Origin: Parageobacillus sp. KH3-4
GTDB taxonomy: Bacteria; Bacillota; Bacilli; Bacillales; Anoxybacillaceae
NCBI RefSeq assembly: GCF_022846435.1
Contig: NZ_AP025627.1
Coordinates: 2,018,001-2,082,000, forward strand
DNA: 64,000 nucleotides
Direction: 5' to 3'
A model generated the notes under the pieces. The model saw nothing but the letters and a program-made list of their open reading frames with translations. It was not told the origin of the DNA and did not search any database. The position numbers and the translations under genes were made by a program. Every line of letters starts with the position of its first letter. The first letter of the stretch is position 1. Positions 9,314 through 17,764 of the stretch are shown here, one piece after another.

Positions 9314-10018
9314 GTGCTCAGACAATTTCTTTGGGTGATTTTACCTTATATTTCCTTAACCATTTTTATCAGCGGGCATATTTGGCGTTACCAATACGAT
9401 CAATTCGGCTGGACATCAAAATCGAGTGAAGTATTGGAAAAAAAACAGCTACGCCTCGGCAGCCTTCTCTTTCATTGGGGAATACTGTTTGTCTTTGTAG
9501 GGCATGTCATGGGAATTTTAATTCCTGAACCAGTTTACCAAACACTTGGCATATCGGAAGAAACATACCATCTTATTGCTCTTGCCGGCGGCATTCCGGC
9601 AGGACTGCTCGCTTTCATCGGGCTTATCATCCTCATTCGCCGGCGCATAACAGTAAAACGCGTGCGGGCAACAAGCAGCCGCGGCGACTGGATCGCTCTC
9701 TTCTTCCTTGCGGTTGTCATCCTAACCGGCCTTTCTTCTACGCTGTTCAATATCGATTCGAACGGCTTTGATTACCGGGCAACAATCGGGCCATGGTTTC
9801 GCAGCATCCTAGCGCTCCGGCCAAATCCAGCCTATATGGAGCAAGTCCCAATCATATTTCAAATTCATGTGATTGCGGCGTTAGGCATTTTCGCCGTTTG
9901 GCCGTTTACACGGCTCGTACATGTGTTTAGCTTTCCGCTTCGCTACTTGCGCCGAAGCTATGTCGTGTACCGCAAACGCATGCCAAAACAAGCGAAGCAG
10001 ACGTATAACATTCATTGA
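9314..10018 (+). CDS. narI: respiratory nitrate reductase gamma subunit NarI (cytochrome b)
   Basis: A 234-residue membrane cytochrome b with five hydrophobic segments. It oxidises menaquinol and passes electrons to NarH. Haem-ligand candidates are the His pair in LLFHWGILFVFVGHVMG (helix 2) and the pair in IHVIAALGIF and RLVHVFS (helix 5), as in the NarI family. The start is GTG at 9314, only 3 bases after the narJ stop, with AAAGGAAG about 10 bases upstream. It is the last gene of the operon and is followed by a terminator at 10058. Confidence 0.96.
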   Translation: MLRQFLWVILPYISLTIFISGHIWRYQYDQFGWTSKSSEVLEKKQLRLGSLLFHWGILFVFVGHVMGILIPEPVYQTLGISEETYHLIALAGGIPAGLLAFIGLIILIRRRITVKRVRATSSRGDWIALFFLAVVILTGLSSTLFNIDSNGFDYRATIGPWFRSILALRPNPAYMEQVPIIFQIHVIAALGIFAVWPFTRLVHVFSFPLRYLRRSYVVYRKRMPKQAKQTYNIH

Positions 10019-10057
10019 TCGCAACATGTCCGAATCCCCTTTCACATATAATTCCGA

Positions 10058-10096
10058 ATCTCCCGCCTCTTTTCTTACAGAGGCGAGAGATTTTTT
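10058..10096 (+). terminator. terminator of narGHJI
   Basis: A 12-bp stem with one mismatch (ATCTCCCGCCTC against GAGGCGAGAGAT) is followed by TTTTTT, 40 bases after the narI stop. Confidence 0.85.
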
Positions 10097-10106
10097 GCGT
10101 GTATGT

Positions 10107-10147
10107 AAAACGGGATGTACCTGTTATCAAGGAGACATCCCGTTTTT
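10107..10147 (-). terminator. bidirectional terminator between narI and the hemerythrin gene
   Basis: A 12-bp perfect stem (AAAACGGGATGT with ACATCCCGTTTT) has T tracts on both strands. It starts 4 bases past the hemerythrin stop codon, so it should end that minus-strand transcript and back up the nar terminator. Confidence 0.8.
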
Positions 10148-10150
10148 TTC

Positions 10151-10687
10151 TCATATTTGGTTTATTTTTTCCGCCAATTCTTCTTTTTCTTCGGCGGACA
10201 GCAGGCGTTCAGCCATCGGAAACAACACATTTTCTTCTTTCATAAAGTGTTCCGCTAAAATATGATAAGCGTCGATCACCACATTGGCGAGCGCCGCCGC
10301 ACTGTCGCGGTCGACCGTTGCCGGAAGCTCCGCGGTTTCCGCTAAAAAGGAAGCAAGCCGCTGCTTCGCCTGATCATGTTCATACTCCATGACGGCAATC
10401 GGGCCGGATGTTCTTCCGATATATTGCGCCATCATTGGAAACAGCACACCTTCTTCCCGCTCGGAGTGCGGATCTAGTTCATTCACAAATGCCTGTACAC
10501 TTTCCCGCAACGCAAGCAACCGTTCCCGCCAATTTTGCTCTTCCTTGTCGCCGACGATTGCTTGTGCCCGTTCCAACAGGCGCTGTTTTTGTTCACGCAA
10601 CGGTCCGTGTTCCTGTTTTAAACGCTGCAAACCTGCGCATAGCTTCACTTCTTCCTGTCCACCCATATGGCAGCAAAATGAATGCAT
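10151..10687 (-). CDS. hemerythrin HHE-domain protein, Fnr-type regulated
   Basis: A 178-residue cytoplasmic four-helix protein with the iron ligand pattern of hemerythrins: EHGPLREQ near residue 26, DPHSEREEGVLFP near 73, EYEHDQAK near 102 and AEHFMKEENVLFP near 145. Such proteins bind a di-iron site and are linked to oxygen, nitric oxide or iron-sulfur repair. The N-terminus has CCHMGG, whose two Cys are unusual. The ATG at 10687 has AGGAGGG at good spacing; an ATG slightly upstream is in another frame. Its promoter copies the narG Fnr geometry, so it is probably made during nitrate respiration, perhaps against nitric oxide (inference). Confidence 0.9.
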   Translation of the reverse strand: MHSFCCHMGGQEEVKLCAGLQRLKQEHGPLREQKQRLLERAQAIVGDKEEQNWRERLLALRESVQAFVNELDPHSEREEGVLFPMMAQYIGRTSGPIAVMEYEHDQAKQRLASFLAETAELPATVDRDSAAALANVVIDAYHILAEHFMKEENVLFPMAERLLSAEEKEELAEKINQI

Positions 10688-10718
10688 CTTCCATCCCTCC
10701 TATTGTTTCTTTGCCATG

Positions 10719-10761
10719 ATTGTACCTTGTTTTTCGCAAATACGTTGTGAGCGATATCACA
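10719..10761 (-). promoter_or_regulatory. Fnr box and class II promoter of the hemerythrin gene
   Basis: TGTGAGCGATATCACA at 10746-10761 is a perfect TGTGA-N6-TCACA palindrome. On the minus strand TACAAT (10719-10724) is the -10. The distance from palindrome centre to the -10 is 29.5 bases, exactly as at narG, so the site is centred at -41.5 relative to a start near 10712. Confidence 0.88.
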
Positions 10762-11173
10762 CCATTCGCAAATAAAAACATCACGCAAAAGAGTCTCCTG
10801 CGTGATCGTTCCGCGCTTTTATCAATAAGAACGTCGTGCTTCGCTTTCCGAACGCGCCATTCACACTCTACCTCTTGCTCTAATCTAGTAAAAGATCGCG
10901 GCTTTCCTCTTTTAGTAAATGCTTCGTTTTTCCCATATATTTCAACCTTTCGCTTAAACGGAATGCGGCGATTTTTCTCTTTCGTATCATATGTAATCTT
11001 CGTTTTTCCGCGTTGAATAGGACATTTGCGAGCCGGTGTTTATATCTCCCTTCATTGTCATACTCAATAAGCATTAATTTATTGGTTGTGCAGGGCGGCT
11101 CCGGTGACGAGCCCATTTCGATGTCCGTGCCGCCCGCCGGCGCCTGTGACCATCATAAAATGCTTACGTATAA
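10762..11173. other. intergenic region with one hairpin and no convincing gene
   Basis: An 8-bp hairpin at 10780-10806 (ATCACGCA with TGCGTGAT) is followed by GTTTTTATTT on the minus strand and could be a terminator. A minus-strand frame of 78 codons (10880-11116) would end 75 bases before it. That frame has no ribosome-binding site, is very basic, and resembles nothing I know. A gene remnant is possible. Confidence 0.4.
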
Positions 11174-11206
11174 TAAAAAACGCTTAAGGAATCGTGTCCT
11201 TAAGCG
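11174..11206 (-). terminator. terminator of the hemD-type gene
   Basis: A perfect 10-bp stem (CGCTTAAGGA with TCCTTAAGCG, loop ATCGTG) is followed by TTTTTT on the minus strand, about 50 bases after the stop codon. Confidence 0.85.
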
Positions 11207-11256
11207 CTGTCTATGTGAAAGCGGTCATGTTATACATAGTCTGGAAATAAAATGTT

Positions 11257-12063
11257 TTATTTCTGCAACTGGCGTTCGAAATATTGCGATAACGTCACAA
11301 TCATTGCCCCCATCCTCTCCAGTTCCGGGGCAACAACGCGGGCAATCCCTTCCTCTTGGAGCGCTTCCGCCGTTACTTTTCCGACCGCACACGCGATCAC
11401 ATCTTCATTCAATGCTCTCCGGAACAATTCAATATCCTTTTGTTCTTTTACAAATGAAAATAAAAAGCGAACTTGGATTGCCGCCGTAAAACAAACGGCA
11501 TCCACTTCCCGATGAACGACTTCCTCATACAGCTTTTCGAGCACTTCCCTATCCGGAGCGACATGGCGGTATGGAAGCAGTTCCGTATATGCTGCGCCGT
11601 TTTCTGCAAGGAATTTTTTTAATGTCGGAGCCGTATCTCCATGCAATTGGACAACCACTTTCTTTTCCGCAAAGGAATACTCCTTGAGCGAGCGAATCAG
11701 TCCTTTAGTTGTGCCATCGTCGCTAACAGCTACGGGAGAAATATCTATCTTTTTTAACGCCGCAACCGTTTTGTATCCACGAGCCGCTACGTTCGCTTGT
11801 TGGATCGTTTTCACCCATTCCTCTTTTATCCCGCCTCGTTCTGCCGCCTGAAGCAATGTTTCCACTCCTACACCGGTTGTAAAAATAAGCCAGTCCGGGT
11901 GCATCGCGATCACAGCGCGAATTTCGTCTTCCAGTTCTCCTTCTTTAGAAAATACCGTTCCTTGCGCTGGACGCACAAGCGCAATTCCTCCTTGTTTCTC
12001 AATAAGTGTCGTCATTTCCTCCAATTTTCTTGATGCACATAAGACGATACGCTTTCCACGCAT
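11257..12063 (-). CDS. uroporphyrinogen-III synthase (HemD family), stand-alone
   Basis: A 268-residue protein with the two-domain HemD pattern: SRKLEEMTTLIEKQGG at the N-terminus, DWLIFTTGVGVETLL near residue 65, ARGYKTVAALKK, the linker LLPYRHVAP, VDAVCFTAAIQVRFLF and the C-terminal ACAVGKVTAEALQEEGI. It should cyclise hydroxymethylbilane to uroporphyrinogen III for haem or sirohaem. It is not in a hem cluster, so it is probably a second copy. Bacillus strains often keep such a copy with nitrite-assimilation or sirohaem genes, and its position near narGHJI may reflect that (inference). The gene has its own terminator. Confidence 0.85.
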   Translation of the reverse strand: MRGKRIVLCASRKLEEMTTLIEKQGGIALVRPAQGTVFSKEGELEDEIRAVIAMHPDWLIFTTGVGVETLLQAAERGGIKEEWVKTIQQANVAARGYKTVAALKKIDISPVAVSDDGTTKGLIRSLKEYSFAEKKVVVQLHGDTAPTLKKFLAENGAAYTELLPYRHVAPDREVLEKLYEEVVHREVDAVCFTAAIQVRFLFSFVKEQKDIELFRRALNEDVIACAVGKVTAEALQEEGIARVVAPELERMGAMIVTLSQYFERQLQK

Positions 12064-12134
12064 GTTTCATCCCCCTCTACCAATTGCGAATACTTTCATT
12101 GTAAAATACTACCTTGCCGCTATGCAATATATAT

Positions 12135-12171
12135 AAAAACGAGCGGCCTCCTTATTAAAAAAGGCCGCTCG
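12135..12171 (-). terminator. terminator of the 81-residue protein gene
   Basis: A 10-bp stem (CGAGCGGCCT with AGGCCGCTCG) is followed by TTTTT on the minus strand, 10 bases after the stop codon at 12181. Confidence 0.82.
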
Positions 12172-12180
12172 CTTCATCAC

Positions 12181-12426
12181 TTAATGCATATGTACTACCT
12201 GTTCTTTCCTTATATCAAACGACCCGTAAATACGAGTCGGTTCAATGGAAATGACGTGATCTAAGCAGATATTGATAAGCTTCATTTTCCGGTTATACAC
12301 AAACAATTTACGGGCATCTTTATATAATTTGACAGGCAGAAACGTAGCTTCCCCGCGATCTGTTTTAATTTTTACCGGTTGTTTTTCCGCGATCCAAACA
12401 ATTAACTGCTTATCCAGCTCCGCCAT
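12181..12426 (-). CDS. small protein of unknown function (81 aa)
   Basis: A short, probably beta-rich protein (KPVKIKTDRGEATFLP, LINICLDHVISIEP) with no membrane segment. The pattern of a strand ending in an ISIEP-like motif loosely recalls the YolD-like or Sm-like small beta barrels, but I cannot assign it. A GGGGGATTTTCCTATT leader places a ribosome-binding site before the ATG at 12426. It is a single-gene unit with its own terminator, which supports it as a real gene. Confidence 0.65.
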   Translation of the reverse strand: MAELDKQLIVWIAEKQPVKIKTDRGEATFLPVKLYKDARKLFVYNRKMKLINICLDHVISIEPTRIYGSFDIRKEQVVHMH

Positions 12427-12731
12427 AATAGGAAAATCCCCCTTTCATTAAACAATTATAAAAATAAACAGCGGGAGAAAGAACGAAGAAAAATCAACAA
12501 ATTGCTATCTTTGCATATCCGTTTTGTCGATAAAAAAACGCGTTTACTCCATGGCAAACAACTAGCTTGGTGAGCAATATATATATGTTGAAAAACGAAG
12601 ATTTATGTCAAAAAAACACTATGAATTCACTCTTAACATCCAACACGTTTTTTGTTTACAATGTAATATATTATCAGTAATTGTTGAATTTGCTTCTAAA
12701 TTGTACCGCATTACGCGAAAGAGGTGCTGCT
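12427..12731. other. AT-rich intergenic region between divergent genes
   Basis: This region must hold the divergent promoters of the 81-residue protein and the KinB-like kinase. TTTACAATGTAATATATTATC near 12654-12674 is promoter-like for the kinase, but I cannot place the elements securely. No coding sequence, repeat or clear operator was seen. Confidence 0.4.
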
Positions 12732-14027
12732 ATGCTTAGTATTTTAAAAGATTTTTTGCTTAATTTGTTCTTTATTCTTATTCCGATTTTTATCGTTCCA
12801 ATATGGATAGAAGAAAAGAATATTCCTAAACATATCAAGCATCATTTGCTTACTGTTTGTTTCGCACTCGTCATTGTCTTATGTATTACCATCCCCGTCG
12901 GTTCAGACAGGGAATTCATTTTCGACTTGCGACAAATACCGCTTTGGTTAGGGAGTTTATATAAAGGTGCAGCGACGAGCGTGTTTTTATGTTTTGTGAC
13001 AATCGGTTATTGTTCTTTGTTTGGCGGGACTGGTTTTCTCGTTACTGCCATTACTTCATTGTTCATTATGGTGACAGGCATTGCATTGGCGAAAAAATTT
13101 CTCGCGCTGTCATCTAAACATCGCGTATTGCTTGCCGCTGCGCTGTGCACTTTTTCCGGCATTTTATCTATCATCCTTGCGCAAATGTTCCACCGCATTC
13201 CATCATCCTCTGACATTTCTCTTGCATACTTGTCCGTTCAGCCGATATGTATGCTCATTACTTGTTCATTAAAAGAAATGATATATAAAAACATGGCGTT
13301 GCGGAAACGAATCATCCGTGCGGAAAAAATGGAAGCGGTAAGCCACTTGGCCGCATCCATTTCCCACGAAATACGAAATCCGCTAACTGCCGCGCGCGGC
13401 TTTATGCAACTGTTGGAACAACACCACCTTTCTCCCGAAAAACGAAAGCAATATGTACGAATCGCAATTGAAGAGTTGGATAGAGCTGAAGCGATCATTA
13501 CCGATTATTTAACGTTTGCAAAACCCGCTCCGGAATCGATAGAAAAACTGAATGTCAAAACAGAAATTGAACGTGTTATCGACCTTTTGCGCCCGCTTGC
13601 CAACATGAACAGCGTAGAAGTAAAAACAACGTTAGCTCCGTTTACGATAACGGGAGAGCGTGAAAAATTCCGCCAATGCTTGCTTAATATTATGAAAAAC
13701 GCCATCGAAGCAATGCCAAACGGCGGTGTGCTGCAAGTTTACGTCTCCATCGAAAAACAGCACGTGCTCATTCGCATTTCTGACACGGGAATCGGCATGA
13801 CGAAGGAACAAATCGAACGTCTAGGAGAACCATATTTTACAACCAAAGGCATTAAAGGCACCGGCCTTGGGATGATGGTCGTATATCGTATTATCGAATC
13901 GATGAATGGAATGATTCATATTGAAAGTGAAATACATAAAGGAACGGAAGTATCGATTTATCTTCCGCTTTCATCCGATTTTCACAATTTGAAAAATGAG
14001 GAAAAAAAGTTATTTATGGCACTATAA
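12732..14027 (+). CDS. kinB: KinB-like sporulation sensor histidine kinase
   Basis: A 431-residue membrane kinase. About six hydrophobic segments fill residues 5-185. They are followed by a HisKA domain with SHEIRNPL (phosphorylated His212) and a HATPase domain with NIMKNAIEAMPNGG (N box), DTGIGM (G1) and GTGLGM (G2). The N-terminal MLSILKDFLL and overall length fit KinB of Bacillus subtilis, which feeds phosphate into the Spo0F-Spo0B-Spo0A relay. KinD- or ResE-like kinases are alternatives. There is no adjacent response regulator, as expected for an orphan phosphorelay kinase, and no kapB next to it. The start ATG follows GAGGTG; a longer frame from 12681 lacks one. Confidence 0.8.
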   Translation: MLSILKDFLLNLFFILIPIFIVPIWIEEKNIPKHIKHHLLTVCFALVIVLCITIPVGSDREFIFDLRQIPLWLGSLYKGAATSVFLCFVTIGYCSLFGGTGFLVTAITSLFIMVTGIALAKKFLALSSKHRVLLAAALCTFSGILSIILAQMFHRIPSSSDISLAYLSVQPICMLITCSLKEMIYKNMALRKRIIRAEKMEAVSHLAASISHEIRNPLTAARGFMQLLEQHHLSPEKRKQYVRIAIEELDRAEAIITDYLTFAKPAPESIEKLNVKTEIERVIDLLRPLANMNSVEVKTTLAPFTITGEREKFRQCLLNIMKNAIEAMPNGGVLQVYVSIEKQHVLIRISDTGIGMTKEQIERLGEPYFTTKGIKGTGLGMMVVYRIIESMNGMIHIESEIHKGTEVSIYLPLSSDFHNLKNEEKKLFMAL

Positions 14028-14371
14028 ACCTATATTCAACATATATATAGAAAAATGTTTTTTTCTCCATAGCAGTCCATGCACTTCACCAGCGGTCCGA
14101 AACCATCGATAGCATGCTAAGTTGAACAGCCTCCAAACTGCCTTTGCGTTTCGCGCGGAAAGAAACGGTTATCAGCAAACAAATTTATAAGCCGTGCAAC
14201 TCTTTTATTTGACATTTCATCAAAAATTTACAAAAAATTATGAATAAAATTACTAAGGTTGTCTTTCGTTTATCTTCACGCTATTTTTTGCTACAATACA
14301 CCATAGACCCGTCTCAGTACGGCATCAATAAATTTCCATCGTTTCATATATGAATGAAAAGGAGATTTTCC
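14028..14371. other. intergenic region upstream of the methionine aminopeptidase gene
   Basis: No convincing coding sequence. TACAAT at 14291-14296 is a candidate -10 for the downstream gene, without a good -35. TTTGACA near 14207 is another -35-like motif. No terminator follows the kinase, so read-through is possible. Confidence 0.4.
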
Positions 14372-15121
14372 ATGATTCATGTGAAAACAGAAAGAGAAAT
14401 AAAATTAATGCACGAAGCAGGAAAGTTATTGGCAGCTTGCCATCAAGAAATCGCCCGGCTCATCAAGCCGGGAATTACCACAATGGAGATTGACCGTTTT
14501 GTAGAAACATTTTTAGCAAAACATGGGGCCAAGCCGGAACAAAAAGGATATCGAGGCTATCCTTACGCAACATGCGCTTCCATCAACGATGAAATTTGCC
14601 ACGGATTTCCGCGCAATGAACCATTAAAAAACGGAGATATCGTAACGATCGATTTTGTTGTAAACCTGCATGGAGCGCTTGCTGATTCCGCATGGACATA
14701 TGCGGTTGGAGATGTAAGCGAAGAAGTAAAAAAATTGCTTTATGTGACGGAACAATCTCTATACAAAGGGATTGAACAAGCAGTTGTTGGCAATCGCATT
14801 GGGGATATCGGCCATGCGATTCAAACATACGTCGAAGCAAACGGCTTTTCCGTCGTCCGCGATTTTACCGGGCACGGAATTGGACCGACGATTCACGAAG
14901 AACCGTATATTCCTCACTTCGGTGAAAAAGGAAAAGGGTTGCGTCTCAAAGAAGGAATGGTTATTACGATTGAACCGATGGTAAATGTCGGCGCATGGCA
15001 AAGCAAAATGGACAATAACGGCTGGACAGCAAGAACGGTCGACGGTTCCTATTCCGCGCAATATGAACATACGATCGCGATTACGAAAAACGGCCCGCTT
15101 ATTTTGACGGCGCTTTCCTAA
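14372..15121 (+). CDS. type I methionine aminopeptidase (second copy type, YflG-like)
   Basis: A 249-residue cytosolic enzyme that removes the initiator Met. The five metal ligands of the pita-bread fold are present: Asp94 (TIDF), Asp105 (LADSAW), His168 (GHGIG), Glu201 (TIEPM) and Glu232 (QYEHT). Length and sequence fit the Bacillus subtilis YflG/MapB paralogue rather than the ribosomal-operon MapA. The frame begins earlier at 14354, but AAGGAG at 14359-14364 sits just before the ATG at 14372. The gene stands alone with a strong terminator. Confidence 0.93.
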   Translation: MIHVKTEREIKLMHEAGKLLAACHQEIARLIKPGITTMEIDRFVETFLAKHGAKPEQKGYRGYPYATCASINDEICHGFPRNEPLKNGDIVTIDFVVNLHGALADSAWTYAVGDVSEEVKKLLYVTEQSLYKGIEQAVVGNRIGDIGHAIQTYVEANGFSVVRDFTGHGIGPTIHEEPYIPHFGEKGKGLRLKEGMVITIEPMVNVGAWQSKMDNNGWTARTVDGSYSAQYEHTIAITKNGPLILTALS

Positions 15122-15130
15122 CCATTCACG

Positions 15131-15168
15131 AAAAAGACTAGCCATTGCTTTTTGGCTAGTCTTTTTTC
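15131..15168 (+). terminator. terminator of the methionine aminopeptidase gene
   Basis: A 12-bp stem (AAAGACTAGCCA with TGGCTAGTCTTT) is followed by TTTCT, just after the stop codon. Confidence 0.9.
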
Positions 15169-15478
15169 TGTTTTTGCAAAGTTTACATAATATTATTATC
15201 GTTTTTATAGTCGATTTTTGTTTTTCCATAGCTTGTTTTCATGTGATTGTGTAGAAACAGCACGTTGTTCGCTCGATTTCATCGCTTTTTTATCGTCTCA
15301 CTAGTTAGTGGAAACAGCGGTTTCGTTCCACAGAAACAGAAACTTTTGCACAATTCGCGTGTTCACTTCGCCACGGCAAACGCGTCGCCCCTCCGTTTTC
15401 TGCACCCCTTGAAAAAGCTAGGGATTTCTCCCTTGCTTTTTAAACTGCTTTGCGTTCATTCGCAATAACGTCCGCTTT
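15169..15478. other. intergenic region without visible features
   Basis: I found no coding frame with a ribosome-binding site, no repeat and no strong hairpin. An open plus-strand frame at 15247-15468 is cysteine/phenylalanine-rich, lacks a ribosome-binding site and looks like chance. Confidence 0.4.
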
Positions 15479-15880
15479 TTACCCCTCAACGACTTTCACA
15501 TAAAACGTCCGTCGGCGCGGACCATCGTATTCGCAAAAGTAAATTCCTTGCCATCTCCCCAAAAGAAGCTTGCCGTTCGTAATAATGACATGCTGCGACG
15601 CACCGACCGTGCTTGCCTTCATATGCGCCGCTGTATTCCCTTCCATATGGCGATCAAGCGGATGTTCCCACGGGTACGTTTCATCAAAACGGCGCATCAT
15701 ATCCCGCTTCACATCAGGATCGGCGTTTTCGTTGATCGTAATTCCCGCGGTTGTATGAGGGCAATAAACAATGGCAAATCCTTCTGTCACTCCCGATTGG
15801 CGAACCGTTTGTTCAACGAACGAAGTGATGTCCACCATCTCATCGCGCTTTGTCGTTTGAATTGTGAATGATTGCAACAT
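15479..15880 (-). CDS. YjbQ family protein (UPF0047)
   Basis: A 133-residue protein with the YjbQ signature: [18 protein letters not shown] near 45, [20 protein letters not shown] near 75, [23 protein letters not shown] at the end. Conserved His, Glu and Cys residues suggest a metal-dependent phosphatase or transferase fold. Some members show weak thiamine-phosphate synthase activity, but the physiological role is not known. The ATG at 15880 (MLQSFTIQ) follows AAGGGAAT; the frame's earlier start adds seven residues inside that site. Divergent from the metallo-hydrolase gene. Confidence 0.9.
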   Translation of the reverse strand: MLQSFTIQTTKRDEMVDITSFVEQTVRQSGVTEGFAIVYCPHTTAGITINENADPDVKRDMMRRFDETYPWEHPLDRHMEGNTAAHMKASTVGASQHVIITNGKLLLGRWQGIYFCEYDGPRRRTFYVKVVEG

Positions 15881-15948
15881 ATTCCCTTCACCACCAATCA
15901 AAAATTTGTTACTTTATATTATAGCGCATGCAAAAAGGGTGAATACAG

Positions 15949-16872
15949 ATGAAGAGGTACGAAAACTTAGACGGTGTTTCAACCAAAAAAACGTTTGCCG
16001 ATTTCCGCCGCTGGCAAAAGGAACGGAGAAGCAAAAGGAAAGATTTATCCTATCAAGTTCCCCATGCCGACCCGCCGCAATATCCGCTTCTTCACACAAA
16101 CCGTTATCGCACATTGCTGTCTTGGGTCGGGCATTCTACGTTTGTCATTCAATTAAACGGCATCACCATCGTCACCGATCCGGTATGGGCAACGCGCATG
16201 GGAACAGCAAAGCGGCTTACGAAACCTGGCATTGCGCCGGATGAAATGCCTGAAGTCGATGTCGTGCTTATTTCTCATGGGCACTATGATCATTTGCATT
16301 TTCCGAGCATCCGCCAATTGAAAGGAACGCCGCACATGTTCGTTCCCGTCGGGCTTGGCCGTTTATTCCGGCGAAAAGGGTATAAGCAAGTGACGGAATT
16401 CGCATGGTGGGAGGAGCAATCATTTAATGGTGTCACCTTTACGTTTGTTCCCGCGCAGCATTGGACAAGACGGACATTGTGGGATATGAATACATCCCAC
16501 TGGGGCGGCTGGGTGATGCAAGCGAAGGAAAAACCGACGATCTACTTTGCCGGCGATAGCGGCTATTTCCGCGGATTCCGTGAGATTGGCGAACGCTTTG
16601 CGATCGATTACGCGCTTCTGCCGATCGGCGCATATGAACCGGAATGGTTTATGGGGCCGCAGCATGTCACTCCCGAAGAAGCGGTACAAGCCTTTTTTGA
16701 TTGCCAGGCAGACTATTTTGTTCCAATGCACTATGGCGCATTTCGCCTCGCCGACGATACTCCAAAAGAAGCGCTTGACCGTTTGTTTGCCGAATGGAAG
16801 CGGCGCGGCTTAGACGAAAGCAGATTGAAATGTTTAAAGCTTGGTGAAGTGCTTGATTGTGATATACGTTAA
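15949..16872 (+). CDS. metallo-beta-lactamase fold hydrolase (NAPE-PLD/UlaG-like)
   Basis: A 307-residue cytosolic protein with WVGHSTFVIQLNG, TDPVWATR, the metal motif SHGHYDHLH near 105, FVPAQHWTRR, FAGDSGYF near 200 and VPMHYGAF near 260. This order fits the MBL-fold branch that includes N-acyl-phosphatidylethanolamine phospholipase D and bacterial relatives, with the extended N-terminus of that group. Substrate in Bacillus is unknown. The ATG follows AAGGGTG. It ends in a bidirectional hairpin shared with ycgQ. Confidence 0.85.
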   Translation: MKRYENLDGVSTKKTFADFRRWQKERRSKRKDLSYQVPHADPPQYPLLHTNRYRTLLSWVGHSTFVIQLNGITIVTDPVWATRMGTAKRLTKPGIAPDEMPEVDVVLISHGHYDHLHFPSIRQLKGTPHMFVPVGLGRLFRRKGYKQVTEFAWWEEQSFNGVTFTFVPAQHWTRRTLWDMNTSHWGGWVMQAKEKPTIYFAGDSGYFRGFREIGERFAIDYALLPIGAYEPEWFMGPQHVTPEEAVQAFFDCQADYFVPMHYGAFRLADDTPKEALDRLFAEWKRRGLDESRLKCLKLGEVLDCDIR

Positions 16873-16902
16873 AAAAGGAGCCTTACCATTGGCCCCTTTT
16901 TT
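16871..16902. terminator. bidirectional terminator between the MBL hydrolase and ycgQ
   Basis: AAAAAAGGAGCC pairs with GGCCCCTTTTTT with one mismatch. T tracts on both sides serve both convergent genes. Confidence 0.75.
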
Positions 16903-16903
16903 C

Positions 16904-17749
16904 CTATTGGTCATACTTTCGAAATACGTATGGTTCTTTCGGTTCACCGATTTTATGCCACGATTTGACCTTCACATAAGGAATTGTCGCATTATACGGC
17001 TGATAATAAATGGTGGAGAGCTTTCCTTTCACATGAATCCACTCATCATTCGCTAAATGAGGATTGTCGGGAAACTCCGTTAAAAGCCCGTACACCCCCG
17101 AATCGGCCACACAGTGGATAATGCCAAAGCGAAGAACAAACAGCTGTGTTTTTTTCGTCGTCTCATCATGATAGACAAACCCGTCAAATTCGACGTCTCG
17201 ATCATCAAACTGACCCGGGAATTGATAGATCGTTTCCATCGCACTTAAATAATTCTCCGCATTCAATACGAGGTGTGATGTTTTTGAAAATTTTTTCAGT
17301 TCCTTTCTCATCAAGTCGTCGTAGTCATCGGCTCCGTAATAAATGCTTGTATCCGGACGTAAAAATTGCCGTTGGACAAACGGGTCATCGCTTTTTGTCG
17401 CGAACCCCCTTATATGAAAGCCTTTCGCTTTCACCATATCTGAATCAAGCGTCGCTACTGGAAGAAGCAACGCGGATACAATTGGAAAAATAAATATCAT
17501 ATAATTGGCGACCCGTTTCCATCGCGCTTGCTCCTTATGGTCGTGGCAACATAAATCATCGTGGCAATGTTCATGTTTCTCTTTGCGGCTGGCGAAAATA
17601 AGCTGGACGATAGTCAAAAAAGCGAATACGAAAATGGCGCTGAATGACAAGTAAGAATAGCGCATATTAATATATTTGCTAATTTCCCCAGTAATATATA
17701 AATGAAAAAACAAAAACGAAAAACCAAGCAAAATATACATTCGCACCAT
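16904..17749 (-). CDS. ycgQ: YcgQ-like membrane protein (DUF1980 / TIGR03943 family)
   Basis: A 281-residue protein with membrane segments near 5-25, 33-53 and 84-102, a His/Cys-rich cytoplasmic loop (HEHCHDDLCCHDH near 60-72) that looks metal-binding, and a large soluble C-terminal domain (DGFVYHDE, FGIIHCVADSG, WIHVKGK). This matches the partner subunit of YcgR-type permeases. In Bacillus subtilis ycgRQ belongs to the Zur zinc-starvation regulon, which fits the His-rich loop. The substrate is not firmly known. The gene follows ycgR with a 15-base gap. The ATG follows GAGGTG. Confidence 0.87.
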   Translation of the reverse strand: MVRMYILLGFSFLFFHLYITGEISKYINMRYSYLSFSAIFVFAFLTIVQLIFASRKEKHEHCHDDLCCHDHKEQARWKRVANYMIFIFPIVSALLLPVATLDSDMVKAKGFHIRGFATKSDDPFVQRQFLRPDTSIYYGADDYDDLMRKELKKFSKTSHLVLNAENYLSAMETIYQFPGQFDDRDVEFDGFVYHDETTKKTQLFVLRFGIIHCVADSGVYGLLTEFPDNPHLANDEWIHVKGKLSTIYYQPYNATIPYVKVKSWHKIGEPKEPYVFRKYDQ

Positions 17750-17764
17750 GCGATTTCACCTCTT

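Noticed and set aside
10880-11116. 78-codon basic minus-strand frame between the hemerythrin and hemD-type genes
   Set aside because: No ribosome-binding site and no recognised domain. Could be a remnant, but I cannot support it as a gene.
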